Notes: a model not told the origin generated them from the letters alone. Shown: positions 9,741 through 19,156, counted from the first letter of the stretch. The stretch: 64,000 nucleotides of DNA from Mycobacteroides abscessus ATCC 19977 (GCF_000069185.1 NC_010397.1:3100001-3164000); one strand, 5' to 3'. A program made the numbers and translations.

Positions 9741-10746
9741 CGGTCAGCACCGCTCCGATACCAAGCTTTTCCTTGATCTTCTTCTCGATCTCATTGGCGA
9801 CATCGACGTTCTCCAGCAGGAAGTTACGGGCGTTCTCCTTGCCCTGGCCCAGCTGCTCGCCTTCATAGGTGAACCAGGAACCGGACTTACGAATAAAGCC
9901 CTGCTCCACGCCCATATCGATGAGCGAGCCCTCCTTCGAGATGCCCTTGCCGTAGAGGATGTCGAACTCGGCCTGCTTGAACGGCGGCGACACCTTGTTC
10001 TTGACCACCTTGACGCGGGTGCGGTTACCCACCGCATCGGTGCCGTCCTTGAGAGTCTCGATGCGACGCACATCCAGGCGCACCGAGGAGTAGAACTTCA
10101 AAGCCTTACCACCGGTGGTGGTTTCGGGTGAACCGAACATCACGCCGATCTTCTCGCGCAGCTGGTTGATGAAGATTGCGGTGGTACCGGAGTTGTTCAG
10201 CGCACCAGTCATCTTGCGCAACGCCTGGCTCATCAAGCGGGCCTGCAGACCGACATGGCTGTCACCCATCTCACCTTCGATCTCGGCGCGTGGCACCAGC
10301 GCGGCCACCGAGTCAATGACGATGAGGTCGATGGCGCCGGAACGCACCAGCATGTCGGCGATTTCCAGAGCCTGCTCACCGGTATCGGGCTGCGATACCA
10401 ACAGCGAGTCAGTATCGACACCGAGCTTCTTGGCGTACTCCGGATCGAGTGCGTGCTCAGCGTCGATGAACGCGGCGATACCGCCGGCACGCTGCGCGTT
10501 GGCGACGGCATGCAGAGCCACGGTGGTCTTACCCGAGGACTCCGGACCATAGATCTCGATGACACGGCCGCGGGGCAGACCGCCGATGCCGAGCGCCACG
10601 TCCAGTGCGATGGAGCCGGTCGGGATCACGGAGATGGGCTGGCGCACCTCGTCGCCGAGCCGCATGACCGAGCCCTTGCCGAAGCTCTTGTCGATTTGTG
10701 CGAGCGCGAGCTCGAGAGCCTTCTCGCGATCCGGTGCCTGCGCCAT
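9706..10746 (-). CDS. recA: Recombinase RecA
   Basis: A 346-residue DNA-dependent ATPase for strand exchange and LexA cleavage. Walker [10 protein letters not shown] lies near residues 66-74, Walker [14 protein letters not shown] follows, with the MSQALRK and [13 protein letters not shown]1/L2 regions. Length and continuity show no intein, in contrast to M. tuberculosis. The ATG has a GGAGAA ribosome site. Upstream are an SOS box (10874-10889) and a RecA-NDp promoter (10804-10826), so both LexA-dependent and LexA-independent induction are predicted. Confidence 0.98.
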   Translation of the reverse strand: MAQAPDREKALELALAQIDKSFGKGSVMRLGDEVRQPISVIPTGSIALDVALGIGGLPRGRVIEIYGPESSGKTTVALHAVANAQRAGGIAAFIDAEHALDPEYAKKLGVDTDSLLVSQPDTGEQALEIADMLVRSGAIDLIVIDSVAALVPRAEIEGEMGDSHVGLQARLMSQALRKMTGALNNSGTTAIFINQLREKIGVMFGSPETTTGGKALKFYSSVRLDVRRIETLKDGTDAVGNRTRVKVVKNKVSPPFKQAEFDILYGKGISKEGSLIDMGVEQGFIRKSGSWFTYEGEQLGQGKENARNFLLENVDVANEIEKKIKEKLGIGAVLTDDEVVPAPVDF

Positions 10747-10803
10747 GGTGTTCTCCGTTTCGTCGTTGTGTTCGAAGATCGGGTTTCCGATCGGTTGAGG
10801 CAG

Positions 10804-10826
10804 ACGCTAAACCCACCCACCGACAA
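10804..10826 (-). promoter_or_regulatory. RecA-NDp (PafBC-type) promoter of recA
   Basis: On the minus strand TTGTCGGTG is followed by 8 nt and TAGCGT, matching the published RecA-NDp consensus (TTGTCRGTG-N8-TANNNT) used by LexA-independent DNA damage genes in mycobacteria. It predicts a transcription start about 50 nt before the recA ATG. Confidence 0.8.
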
Positions 10827-10873
10827 GTGGTTGACCTGCGAAAACCATCCGCTCGAACATGCACAACACTAGG

Positions 10874-10889
10874 GCGAACATCTGTTCGA
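10874..10889. promoter_or_regulatory. LexA SOS box upstream of recA
   Basis: GCGAAC-ATCT-GTTCGA matches the mycobacterial SOS box TCGAAC-N4-GTTCGA with one mismatch. It lies upstream of the RecA-NDp promoter, as in M. tuberculosis recA. Confidence 0.85.
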
Positions 10890-10927
10890 ATCAAGCAGGC
10901 GCGCCGGTACGGCGTGTCACCTGTGGT

Positions 10928-11122
10928 TCACCACTGATCGCGCGGCACGTCGAAGTCCGCACACAACGCACGCCACACATCCCGCGGCTCCACTCCGTCT
11001 TCGACGGCCTGCGACGCGGTACGCCCACCGAGGGCCGTCAACACATGATCGACCAGCACCGACGAACCGTAGGCCGCTCCAAACCGGCCGGTGACAAGCT
11101 CGTGAAACTCCGTCAGACGCAC
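10928..11122 (-). CDS. DUF3046 protein (Rv2738c type)
   Basis: A 64-residue helical protein that begins MRLTEFHELV and contains VLVDHVLTALGG and ending DVPRDQW, typical of DUF3046. It sits upstream of recA in actinobacteria, including M. tuberculosis Rv2738c. It begins 4 bp after the glycosyltransferase stop. Function is unknown. Confidence 0.85.
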   Translation of the reverse strand: MRLTEFHELVTGRFGAAYGSSVLVDHVLTALGGRTASQAVEDGVEPRDVWRALCADFDVPRDQW

Positions 11123-11126
11123 ACCG

Positions 11127-12284
11127 TCACCTTAGGGCCGCCAGTACGTCCTGGCACACCCGTACCGGATCCTCGACAGCGATGGCGCCCGCCGCGGCCC
11201 GGCGAGCGGCCTCGCGGTAACGCGGTTCCCCCAACACCCGGCCGATGGCGGACGCCAGAGAATCTCGACTCAGCGGCCGCACCAATTCGGCACTGCCTTG
11301 CCGCACAACACGATTCGCCAGTTCCCACTGATCACCACCGCCAGGAACCACCACCGTCGGCACTCCGGCCAGCAACGCCTTGCTCAGAAAGCCGTGTCCC
11401 CCACCACAAACCGCCAGATCAGCCCCGGACAGCAGTAGATCCTGGCGCGCCAGCCCGGCAATCGCCCAGGACGGCAGTCCCGACGAGGGCGGTTCCAGCG
11501 CGGAAATGACCACGCGGGCACCAGCCGATTCCAGGGCCTGCACCGCCAGCTCGGTCATTCCCTCGGCTCCGGTGAAAGCCGTCGACGGTGCGATCACCAC
11601 CACCGGACCGGACCCCGAAGGCGGCTGCAACACAACGTCAGTGGGCTCCCAATGCAGCGGCCCCACCACGACGGCCTCTGCCGGCCAATCCGGGCGCGGC
11701 ACCTCCAGAGCGGGCAGCGTCGCGATCAGCCTGCGCATGGGGCCGGGATCGCGCGCAGGCAGCCCGATCTCCACGCGTGCCTGTGAGCGCTGTCGCAGAC
11801 CCTGGTCAATCGATTTCTGGGTCAGCCGGCGCATGAGCCCGTCACGCAATCTGCCGCGCAAGCCGACACCGGGAGCCAGCCCACTACCCAAGGGCGGCAA
11901 CCCCTTTGACGGCAGATACAGTGGGTGCGGGTTCAGCTCCACCCACGGCACACCCAGTAGCTCCCCCGCCATACCGCCACAAGCGGTAATGACGTCCGAC
12001 ACGATGAGATCCGGAGCCAGCGCTCTGAGCTGATCAAGATTTGCCAGCGCCATATGGGCCGCCCGCTGATGAATTTTGGCGCCCGAATCCGCGTCGTCGT
12101 CGTCAACCCGGGGCTGTAGCCCCAGCAGCTCCACCGATTCCACGCCCGCGGCCCGCGCCTGATCAAGCCAGCGGGTACCCGTCAACAACACCGGGTCGTC
12201 CCCGGCAGCGGCGAATTTCAAGCACAACGCGAGGGCAGGGAAGGCATGTCCGGGATCGGGACCGGCCACCACGGCAACACGCAC
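11127..12284 (-). CDS. MGT-type glycosyltransferase (Rv2739c type)
   Basis: A 385-residue GT-B fold glycosyltransferase of the UDP-glucuronosyl/macrolide type. The N-terminal Rossmann half starts RVAVVAGPDPGH and the C-terminal donor site has GGGHGFLSKALLAGVP and PGGGDQWELANRV. Matches the position of Rv2739c next to recA. The acceptor is unknown; glycosylation of a lipid or envelope compound is inferred. Confidence 0.88.
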   Translation of the reverse strand: MRVAVVAGPDPGHAFPALALCLKFAAAGDDPVLLTGTRWLDQARAAGVESVELLGLQPRVDDDDADSGAKIHQRAAHMALANLDQLRALAPDLIVSDVITACGGMAGELLGVPWVELNPHPLYLPSKGLPPLGSGLAPGVGLRGRLRDGLMRRLTQKSIDQGLRQRSQARVEIGLPARDPGPMRRLIATLPALEVPRPDWPAEAVVVGPLHWEPTDVVLQPPSGSGPVVVIAPSTAFTGAEGMTELAVQALESAGARVVISALEPPSSGLPSWAIAGLARQDLLLSGADLAVCGGGHGFLSKALLAGVPTVVVPGGGDQWELANRVVRQGSAELVRPLSRDSLASAIGRVLGEPRYREAARRAAAGAIAVEDPVRVCQDVLAALR

Positions 12285-12325
12285 CGCCCTACCCTGCCAC
12301 AGCGATTCGGGCTACGTTGAAACGC

Positions 12326-12769
12326 ATGACCGATACCACGCTGGAACGCTCCACCCTGGCCCCAGCCGAAACCGTCACCCGCTTCCTGGAGGCCGCTCAG
12401 AATGGCGACACCGAGTTCGCCGAGAAAGTCCTGGACGAGAACCTCGTCTACCAGAACGTTGGCCTACCCACCATCTACGGACGTCGCGCCGCACTGAAGG
12501 TCTTCGAGCCGCTCAAACGGCCCGGCTTCGGGTTCGAGGTGAAGATTCATCGCACCACCACCAACGGAAACACCGTGATGAATGAACGCCACGACGCCAT
12601 CGTCCTCGGACCACTACGGCTGCAATTCTGGGTATGCGGGGTCTTCGAGGTTTCCGACGAGGGCACCATCACTCTGTGGCGCGACTACTTCGACATGTTC
12701 GACATGTTCAAGGCGACGCTGCGGGGCCTGATAGCCATTCCCCTGCCCGCGCTGCGGCCACGTTTCTGA
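12326..12769 (+). CDS. ephG: Limonene-1,2-epoxide hydrolase family protein (EphG-like)
   Basis: A 147-residue LEH-fold epoxide hydrolase, homologous in position to Rv2740 (EphG), which hydrolyses sterol and fatty epoxides. The Arg-x-Asp of the catalytic triad appears as R88-H-D90, and the distal Asp is in LWRDYFD near residue 120. TACGTT at 12313-12318, seven bases before the ATG, gives a leaderless promoter; the long upstream open frame is antisense to the glycosyltransferase and is ignored. A second copy follows. Confidence 0.9.
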   Translation: MTDTTLERSTLAPAETVTRFLEAAQNGDTEFAEKVLDENLVYQNVGLPTIYGRRAALKVFEPLKRPGFGFEVKIHRTTTNGNTVMNERHDAIVLGPLRLQFWVCGVFEVSDEGTITLWRDYFDMFDMFKATLRGLIAIPLPALRPRF

Positions 12770-12870
12770 CCGCTAGGCGGTCTACGAACCGGTCCAACCC
12801 GCCTTGGGCTGTACCCCGATATCCGGCCACACCCCTTTTCTGAGCCGCAACACCTGCCTACCGTGGCCTC

Positions 12871-13305
12871 ATGACGGACACGTTGACCAGCACCCGCCCG
12901 ACCGAGATCATCGAGGGATTCTGGGATGCCATGCGCCGCAGCGACCTCGCGGCCCTCGATGCGCTGCTCGAGGACTCCGTTCGCTGGGAAAACGTCGGTC
13001 TGCCCACCGTGCGGGGACGCGCCGCGGTCATGCGGGCCTTATCAGCGCTGAGGTTGCCGGGGGCCGGCTTCGACGTCAAGATCCATCGGATAGCAGCCAA
13101 CGGCAATACGGTGATGACCGAGCGCACCGACGTCATCTTCGCGGGGCCGCTGCATATCGCATTCTGGGTATGCGGTGTCAGCGAGCTTTCCGACGGCGGC
13201 AAGCTGACACTCTGGCGCGACTACGCGGACGTCTGGAACATCACCAAAGGATTCGCGCGCGGCATCCTGGGCATCGTCGTTCCCGCACTGCGCCCGAAGC
13301 TCTGA
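12871..13305 (+). CDS. Second limonene-1,2-epoxide hydrolase family protein
   Basis: A 144-residue paralogue of the preceding gene sharing NVGLPTV, RGRAAVMRA, DVKIHR, FWVCGV and LWRDYADV. The catalytic Arg-x-Asp (RTD) and distal Asp are kept, so it should be active. It has its own TACCGT element (12859-12864) six bases before the ATG, so the two copies are probably transcribed separately. M. tuberculosis has one copy at this place. Confidence 0.88.
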   Translation: MTDTLTSTRPTEIIEGFWDAMRRSDLAALDALLEDSVRWENVGLPTVRGRAAVMRALSALRLPGAGFDVKIHRIAANGNTVMTERTDVIFAGPLHIAFWVCGVSELSDGGKLTLWRDYADVWNITKGFARGILGIVVPALRPKL

Positions 13306-13308
13306 ATC

Positions 13309-13515
13309 TCACGACAGCGGGGTCTTGTCGGTTTCCCTCACGGCCCGGTACAGCAGCACTGTGCCCAGAATCAGCGCGCCGACCACCAGCATCGGCACCA
13401 CGAGCTTGAAGATGGCACCCACCATGAGGAAGGCCAGCCACACGAGCAGCAGCACGCCAATGATCTTCCACACCGCAAGTACCCACCATTCTCTCGACGT
13501 GCCACGATGACTCAA
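13309..13515 (-). CDS. Small membrane protein downstream of pspM
   Basis: A 68-residue protein with two hydrophobic segments joined by a short loop and a charged C-terminus (YRAVRETDKT). It is the last gene of the clgR-pspA-pspM direction, 63 bp from pspM, and is convergent with the second epoxide hydrolase gene. In M. tuberculosis a fourth Psp gene, Rv2742c (PspN), follows here; whether this short protein replaces it cannot be judged from sequence alone. Confidence 0.6.
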   Translation of the reverse strand: MSHRGTSREWWVLAVWKIIGVLLLVWLAFLMVGAIFKLVVPMLVVGALILGTVLLYRAVRETDKTPLS

Positions 13516-13578
13516 GCCTGGCAGGGCGATCGGCGCCTGAGGAACCCCGGAGCCGGAAGATCAGGGAAAGATCCGGGA

Positions 13579-14406
13579 TTACCCTGACAGCTGGCCGAGC
13601 TCGTCGAGGGCACCGGCCCAACCGGTCAGGCGATCGGTGGCAGATACCAGGTCATCGAAGAGCGCCCCCCGCGACATGGGTGACGCGACCACCGCGCCGC
13701 CGTTGCCGGCCGATACCAATTGCGCTGCTGCGGTGACCAACTCGTTGTACTGACGTACGCCGGTGTCGAGCTGCGCAGTGAACGCCTTGATGGTCGGCTG
13801 TAGGTACTCGCGGGTGTGCGGGGTTTCAGCGGCGGCCCTCTCCATGGACACCACTTCTTTGGCGGTCGCGGCCATCACGTACGCGGCCCGATTGGCGGCC
13901 GAAAGAACCTGCCGCCCTTCACTCTCCGGAATCATGCTGCCGCGTTCCACCACACCGAGCAGCGAGAAGAGGGATCGTTCGGCGGCGTCCAGGGCCGCCA
14001 TCGGCGGGCGCGCTGAGGACCCGTAGGGCGGCAGTCGCCGCTCCACTCCCGGGCGCGGCGGCGGCAGCGGTTCCGCCTTCAGATAGCGGTATCGCACCAA
14101 CAGATAGGTGGCCGGAATGGCGCAGCCAGCCGTCAGCAGCGCCGGGATGATCAACAGCCAGGGCGGTGCTCCGGTGGTGGCCAGCACCGTGGTGACAAGC
14201 AGCCCTGCCACGCATGCCAGCGCCCAACGGATGCTCCAACGCTTGGCCCGCAGCCGCTTTCGCAACAACTTCTCGCGCTTATCGGACATCGCGCGCATTC
14301 GTGCCGCGAGCTCCTCACCGAGATCATTGACGTTCGTGGCCAGGCGGCGCAGCAGCTGCTCCCAGCCTCCGTGCACCGCGGCGCGACGAGGCGGCTGGGG
14401 TGTCAT
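13579..14406 (-). CDS. pspM: PspA-associated membrane protein PspM (Rv2743c type)
   Basis: A 275-residue protein with a basic cytoplasmic N-terminus, two membrane helices (about residues 64-86 and 90-110) and a long helical C-terminal domain. Its place after pspA matches Rv2743c, which interacts with PspA and ClgR in M. tuberculosis to maintain the envelope. The ATG at 14406 precedes the basic N-terminus. Confidence 0.8.
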   Translation of the reverse strand: MTPQPPRRAAVHGGWEQLLRRLATNVNDLGEELAARMRAMSDKREKLLRKRLRAKRWSIRWALACVAGLLVTTVLATTGAPPWLLIIPALLTAGCAIPATYLLVRYRYLKAEPLPPPRPGVERRLPPYGSSARPPMAALDAAERSLFSLLGVVERGSMIPESEGRQVLSAANRAAYVMAATAKEVVSMERAAAETPHTREYLQPTIKAFTAQLDTGVRQYNELVTAAAQLVSAGNGGAVVASPMSRGALFDDLVSATDRLTGWAGALDELGQLSG

Positions 14407-14516
14407 GTTCACATTGTGCCCGAAAATCCAACATCCGCCGAGGCCGAATTCCGATGAGACAAATCCGCCGGGGGTGAGCACTCACGCTCGCCCCCGGCGG
14501 ATTGAAGAGAAGAAAG

Positions 14517-15326
14517 TTACTGCTGTCCCAGCGGATTGGCCGGGTTCGCCTGCTCGGGTGATGTCGCGGGCGCGGGTGTCGCGGTGCTGCCGGTGGGCAG
14601 CGCCTCACCCTTCATCGAAGCGCGGATCTGTTCCAGCCGCGAATGCCCGGCCATCTGCACACTGGCCTGCTCCACCTCGATCATGCGGCCCTGCACCGAG
14701 TTCTGCGCCAGCTCGGCCTGCCCGAGGGCATTGGCATAGCGGCGCTCGATCTTGTCGCGCACCTCATCCAGGGTCGGGGTGTTCCCGGGGGCCGCCAGCT
14801 CACTCATGGACCGCAGCGAGGCGGACACCTGCTCCTGCATCTTGGCCTGCTCCAGCTGGCTCAGCAGCTTGGTGCGCTCGGCGATGCGCTGCTGCAGCAT
14901 CATCGCGTTCTGCTCAACGGCCTTCTTGGCTTGGGCGGCCGCGGCAAGTGCCTGATCGTGCAGGGCCTTGAGGTCCTCGACGCTCTGCTCGGCGGTGACC
15001 AGCTGAGCGGCGAAGGCCTCGGCCGCGTTGTTGTACTCGGTTGCCTTCGCGGTATCGCCCGCGGTGGTCGCTTGATCGGCCAGGGTCAGCGCCTGACGCA
15101 CGTTGACCTGTAATTTTTCGACGTCCGCAAGTTGACGGTTGAGCCGCATCTCCAGCTGACGCTGGTTCCCGATGACCGAGGCGGCCTGCTGCGAGAGCGC
15201 CTGATGGTTCCGCTGAGCCTCCTCGATGGCCTGTTGAATCTGGACCTTCGGGTCTGCGTTCTCGTCGATCTTCGCGTTGAACAGTGCCATCAGGTACTTC
15301 CACGCCTTGACGAACGGGTTAGCCAT
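14517..15326 (-). CDS. pspA: PspA/IM30 family phage-shock protein (35-kDa antigen type)
   Basis: A 269-residue coiled-coil ESCRT-III-like protein with the N-terminal [20 protein letters not shown] amphipathic helix and long Gln/Glu/Ala-rich helices. It corresponds to Rv2744c, which stabilises the plasma membrane under stress and restrains ClgR. The C-terminus is Pro/Ala/Thr-rich. It follows clgR by 131 bp, which includes an AGTCGT-N8-ACGACT hairpin (15359-15378). Confidence 0.93.
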   Translation of the reverse strand: MANPFVKAWKYLMALFNAKIDENADPKVQIQQAIEEAQRNHQALSQQAASVIGNQRQLEMRLNRQLADVEKLQVNVRQALTLADQATTAGDTAKATEYNNAAEAFAAQLVTAEQSVEDLKALHDQALAAAAQAKKAVEQNAMMLQQRIAERTKLLSQLEQAKMQEQVSASLRSMSELAAPGNTPTLDEVRDKIERRYANALGQAELAQNSVQGRMIEVEQASVQMAGHSRLEQIRASMKGEALPTGSTATPAPATSPEQANPANPLGQQ

Positions 15327-15457
15327 GAGATCGATCCGCCTTCTGCTTGGATGCCGGTAGTCGTCGCTACCTACGACTGCGTGGGTCCCAACTTATCTGT
15401 TGCATGCCGATCCCCACACCCCCTACCGGGCGCGAAACAATGCGACCGCCACAGTAG

Positions 15458-15808
15458 TTAGGCGGCCGCCATTGCGCGAACCTGCGGAATGACGACCTTG
15501 GTGGCCACGTCGATCCCGCTGAGTGACCCGGCCGTCGATGCCAGCGCCGCCTCCGAGGCGGCAACAGGAGCCTCCCGCCGCGCCAGTCTCTCGCTGACCT
15601 CGGACAATACCTGCGACAACGGCACATCGAGCGCACCGCAAATCGCGGCAAGCAGCTCGCTGGAGGCTTCCTTACGGCCGCGCTCGACCTCGGACAGGTA
15701 TCCCAGGCTGACACGCGCCGAGTCCGATACCTCGCGCAGCGTCTTACCCTGCCCTGAACGTGCACTCCGCAGGGTGTCGCCGATGGCTTCTCGAAGCAAC
15801 AGCGCCAT
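15458..15808 (-). CDS. clgR: Transcriptional activator ClgR
   Basis: A 116-residue XRE-type HTH regulator that activates clp protease and stress genes in mycobacteria. The HTH ([31 protein letters not shown]) is almost identical to that of M. tuberculosis ClgR. The ATG at 15808 has an AAGGAG site 6 bases upstream; the frame is open to 15961 but the family begins with MALL. The protein ends in MAAA, a ClpP-type degradation tail expected for an unstable regulator. A SigE-like promoter lies upstream. Confidence 0.93.
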   Translation of the reverse strand: MALLLREAIGDTLRSARSGQGKTLREVSDSARVSLGYLSEVERGRKEASSELLAAICGALDVPLSQVLSEVSERLARREAPVAASEAALASTAGSLSGIDVATKVVIPQVRAMAAA

Positions 15809-15868
15809 GTCCATCTCCTTAACGTCTGTCCGCGTCCATACCGCGTAGTAGTTGAGTCTGCCTTGCTC

Positions 15869-15895
15869 AACGTTGCCGCGCATCCAGAGGTTCCC
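15869..15895 (-). promoter_or_regulatory. SigE-type ECF promoter of clgR
   Basis: On the minus strand GGGAACC is followed by 16 nt and CGTT, matching the SigE -35/-10 pattern (GGAAC with a GTT -10). It gives a transcript start about 55 nt before the clgR ATG. SigE control of clgR fits the known SigE-ClgR-Psp network. Confidence 0.75.
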
Positions 15896-15957
15896 GTTGC
15901 GGACAGTCATAAGAGTCACTGCAGTCCACTCAACTCCGCCCATCCCTGAGGTGCCAC

Positions 15958-16806
15958 TCACCGGCCGGGGGGCGACGATGCGCCGATGATGGCCAAGAGC
16001 TGGAGCTTTTCGTAGCTTTCACTACCGGGTACGGCCGTGTACACGAGCAAGGAGGTGGACTCCACCGGGTCCAGCAGAATCTGGCAGTTCAGTTCGAGCA
16101 GCCCCACCTCGGGATGCCGGAATCGCTTCATCTCCTTCGGCATGACGCCGACCTCATGCTCTTTCCACAGCGCACGGAACTGCTCGCTCTCAGCGTTCAG
16201 CAGCTCCGCGAAACGGGCAGCTTTGGATCCAGGCCCGCGCGCGGCCAATACCCTTCGAAGCCCGGAGGCATACATCCGTGAATAGAACTGGTGATCCTCG
16301 ACCGGATGTATGGAACGCGTGGCGGGGTCGGTGAACCACCGGTAGCCGATACTTCGTGCTGGTCCCGCATACCGGGTCAAGTCACCGGCGAGTGCGATAC
16401 CCAGCGGGGTCTGCCGCAGAGTCTCGCCCAGCTCCGTGACGATCTCGGCCGCGGTATCGGGGGTGAGCCGGTCAAAAATCCGCATCAAACCCGGGCTGAT
16501 GTATTCACTTTCGCCACCGGACGCCGGTGGTTGATGACCGGCGAGCCGGAAAAGATGATCGCGCTCCTCGCGTGACAGGTGAAGGCCCTGTGCGATCGCG
16601 GCAATCATCTGCTCCGAGGGCTGCGGCCCCCGTGCACCCTCCAAACGCGCGTAGTAATCGGTTGACATATGGCACAGCGCCGCGACCTCCTCGCGCCGCA
16701 ATCCACGAGTCCGCCGGCGCTGTCCACGTGGAAGCCCGACATCGTCCGGCTGCATTGCCTCGCGGCGGCTACGGAGAAAGCCGGCTAGGCCCGCCCGATC
16801 GATCAT
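15958..16806 (-). CDS. HTH regulator with MmyB-type ligand-binding domain
   Basis: A 282-residue regulator with an N-terminal XRE helix-turn-helix ([25 protein letters not shown]) and a C-terminal MmyB-like domain, which in the family can bind fatty acids or other ligands. It is divergent from an SDR gene, and the palindrome at 16838-16860 lies between them. It probably represses that SDR gene and itself. Confidence 0.9.
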   Translation of the reverse strand: MIDRAGLAGFLRSRREAMQPDDVGLPRGQRRRTRGLRREEVAALCHMSTDYYARLEGARGPQPSEQMIAAIAQGLHLSREERDHLFRLAGHQPPASGGESEYISPGLMRIFDRLTPDTAAEIVTELGETLRQTPLGIALAGDLTRYAGPARSIGYRWFTDPATRSIHPVEDHQFYSRMYASGLRRVLAARGPGSKAARFAELLNAESEQFRALWKEHEVGVMPKEMKRFRHPEVGLLELNCQILLDPVESTSLLVYTAVPGSESYEKLQLLAIIGASSPPGR

Positions 16807-16837
16807 GCGTGCATCTTGCACCGCGGCCGCCCGCTTA

Positions 16838-16860
16838 TCCACGGATCGTCAGTCCGTGGA
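16838..16860. promoter_or_regulatory. Perfect palindromic operator TCCACGGA-N7-TCCGTGGA
   Basis: Eight-bp perfect arms with a 7-nt spacer lie in the 131-bp gap between the divergent HTH regulator and SDR genes. This is the best candidate binding site for the regulator. Confidence 0.65.
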
Positions 16861-16937
16861 TACGCAGCACGCCCGCGGGGACGCTCGTCTCAGATGCCTC
16901 GATACCGGCACAACACGCCAACACCAGGAGCAATCAC

Positions 16938-17876
16938 ATGCCGCGCACACCGTATGACGTCGACATACCCGACCTGTCAGGACAACGCGCGGTGGTCACC
17001 GGCGCCAGCGACGGGATCGGGCTGGAAATCGCAATGAAACTCGCCGGGGCGGGCGCCGACGTGTTCATGCCAGTACGAAACCTGCGTAAAGGGCAAGCTG
17101 CCGTCTCCAGGATTCGCGCACTGCACCCCCGTGCGCACCTGACACTGGCCGAACTCGATTTGTCGTCATTGGTATCCATCGCTGACCTCGGTGAAAAACT
17201 TTGTGCTGAAGGAACTCCCATCCATCTGCTGATCAACAACGCAGGTGTGATGACCCCACCCGAGAGACAGACCACTGCCGACGGGTTCGAACTGCAATTC
17301 GGCACCAACCATCTCGGCCACTTCGCACTCACCGGTCACCTCTTGCCGCTCCTGCGGGCCGGGCGGGCGCGGGTGACGTCGCACACCAGCATCGCGGCGC
17401 GCAGCGGCGAGATCAATTGGGATGACCTGAATTGGGAGCGCGGTTACGACGGTATGCGCGCCTACCGGCAGTCCAAGATCGCATGCGGGCTGTTCGGTCT
17501 GGAGCTCAGCCGGCTGAGCAACACGGCCGGCTGGGGAATCACGAGCAATATCGCCCATCCGGGAGTCGCCCCCACCAGCCTGCTGGCTGCGCGCCCGGAA
17601 GTCGGGCGCACCAAGGACACCACTGAAGTCCGGATGATCCGCTGGCTCTCGGCGCGCGGGCTCATCGTGGGCACCGTCGCAAGCGCCACACTGCCCGCCC
17701 TGATGGCCGCCGTGGCACCGGAGGCCACAGACGGCGGTTTCTACGGTCCGCGCTGGCCCGGCAGCGCCGGCGGCCCTCCAGGACCGCAGAAACTCTGGAA
17801 GCCGTTGCACAGCATCAGGAATGCGTCACGACTGTGGCAGGCATCCCAGGAACTGACCGGTGTCACCTTCACCTGA
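16938..17876 (+). CDS. Short-chain dehydrogenase/reductase
   Basis: A 312-residue SDR with the NAD(P) motif [12 protein letters not shown], and the catalytic YxxxK as YRQSK. It is longer than classical SDRs and carries a C-terminal extension with GFYGPRWPG, as in retinol-dehydrogenase/WW-oxidoreductase-type SDRs. An AGGAG site precedes the ATG. It is divergent from the HTH/MmyB regulator. Confidence 0.88.
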   Translation: MPRTPYDVDIPDLSGQRAVVTGASDGIGLEIAMKLAGAGADVFMPVRNLRKGQAAVSRIRALHPRAHLTLAELDLSSLVSIADLGEKLCAEGTPIHLLINNAGVMTPPERQTTADGFELQFGTNHLGHFALTGHLLPLLRAGRARVTSHTSIAARSGEINWDDLNWERGYDGMRAYRQSKIACGLFGLELSRLSNTAGWGITSNIAHPGVAPTSLLAARPEVGRTKDTTEVRMIRWLSARGLIVGTVASATLPALMAAVAPEATDGGFYGPRWPGSAGGPPGPQKLWKPLHSIRNASRLWQASQELTGVTFT

Positions 17877-17928
17877 AAAACGCTAATCGACCGGCAGCAC
17901 CATGACCGCCGATTCCAGCGGCGGGAAT

Positions 17929-18537
17929 CTAGGGGGTTTTCGGCCGTGGGCGCAGCGCCTGGACCAAATAGTCGATACCGGTGATGACGGTGAGGGCCAC
18001 CGCCAATCCCATCAAGATCAGCGCAGCGGTGTGCCAGTGGCCGGTCAGCGGCAGCAGATAGCCCGCGATCGCCAACGACTGCACCAAGGTTTTGAGCTTG
18101 CCACCCCGGTTCGCCGGAATCACACCATGGCGCAGCACGGAGAAGCGCAAGACGGTGATTCCGATCTCGCGGACCAGGATGACCGCGGTGACCCACCACG
18201 ACAGATCGCCGAGCAGACTCAGCCCCACCAGCGCCGCGCAGATAAGGGCCTTATCGGCTATAGGGTCTGCGAGCTGACCGAATGGGGTTATCAGGCCGTA
18301 GCGGCGGGCAAGTATGCCGTCATACCGGTCAGTGGCGATGGCCAGCGCGAACACTCCAAAAGCGGCAATGCGCCAGGAGCTTTGATGCCCGCCCTCGGTA
18401 AAGAGCACCACAACGAACACCGGCACCAGCACGATGCGTAGCACGGTCAGGATGTTGGCTATGTTCAGCACCGGCACCGGCGCAGCCGAAGCCGCCGAAT
18501 CAGGCTGGGTTTCCGGTGGCATCGGCACGTCAAACAC
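17929..18537 (-). CDS. pgsA: CDP-diacylglycerol-glycerol-3-phosphate 3-phosphatidyltransferase
   Basis: A 202-residue CDP-alcohol phosphatidyltransferase (PgsA3 of mycobacteria, Rv2746c) making phosphatidylglycerophosphate. The catalytic motif is split as DRYDG, then LARRYG, and GQLADPIAD, giving the required series of Asp residues. Six membrane helices are expected. The N-terminal 20 residues are Pro/Ala-rich and variable; an ATG at 18522 would shorten it by five residues. Confidence 0.93.
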   Translation of the reverse strand: MFDVPMPPETQPDSAASAAPVPVLNIANILTVLRIVLVPVFVVVLFTEGGHQSSWRIAAFGVFALAIATDRYDGILARRYGLITPFGQLADPIADKALICAALVGLSLLGDLSWWVTAVILVREIGITVLRFSVLRHGVIPANRGGKLKTLVQSLAIAGYLLPLTGHWHTAALILMGLAVALTVITGIDYLVQALRPRPKTP

Positions 18538-18570
18538 CCTATCTGTTCGTGAGCTGGCTACTGTTCACGC

Positions 18571-19131
18571 ATGAGCGCTGAAGGTACATCCGGCATCTCG
18601 GACAATCCGGGGCATCCCGCCCCCGCGGTGACCGTGCGCCGTGCCCGTACCTCCGACGTCCCCGCCATCAAGGCACTTGTCGATGTCTATGCCGGGCGCA
18701 TTCTGCTGGAGAAAAACCTTGTGACGCTGTACGAGGCCGTCCAAGAATTCTGGGTGGCCGATCTCGATGGGGAGATCGTCGGCTGTGGAGCTTTGCATGT
18801 GCTGTGGTCGGATCTCGGAGAGGTGCGCACCATCGCCGTACATCCACGGCTCAAAGGTGCCGGCGTCGGACACGCGCTCGTCAGCCGCCTGCTCGAGGTG
18901 GCCAGCGAGCTGGAACTCAAGAGGGTCTTCGTGTTGACCTTCGAGGTCGACTTCTTCGCCAAACACGGCTTCCGCGAAATCGACGGCACTCCGGTGACCG
19001 CAGAGGTGTACGAGGAAATGTGCCGCTCCTACGACACCGGTGTGGCCGAATTCCTCGACCTGAGCTATGTGAAGCCGAACACCCTCGGCAACACCCGGAT
19101 GCTCGCACATCTCTCATCTCGGCCTACGTGA
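18571..19131 (+). CDS. argA: Amino-acid N-acetyltransferase (N-acetylglutamate synthase)
   Basis: A 186-residue GNAT enzyme corresponding to Rv2747, the short class of N-acetylglutamate synthase for arginine biosynthesis. The N-terminal TVRRARTSDVPAIKALV and the acetyl-CoA loop RLKGAGVGHALV are typical, as is LEKNLVTLYE. A TACTGT -10 (18559-18564) is six bases before the ATG, predicting leaderless mRNA. It is divergent from pgsA with a short shared promoter. Confidence 0.92.
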   Translation: MSAEGTSGISDNPGHPAPAVTVRRARTSDVPAIKALVDVYAGRILLEKNLVTLYEAVQEFWVADLDGEIVGCGALHVLWSDLGEVRTIAVHPRLKGAGVGHALVSRLLEVASELELKRVFVLTFEVDFFAKHGFREIDGTPVTAEVYEEMCRSYDTGVAEFLDLSYVKPNTLGNTRMLAHLSSRPT

Positions 19132-19156
19132 CGCGGCGGTCAGCAATGATCGAGGC

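Noticed and set aside
9706..10746. RecA intein as in M. tuberculosis
   Set aside because: The 346-residue frame is uninterrupted and of normal length.
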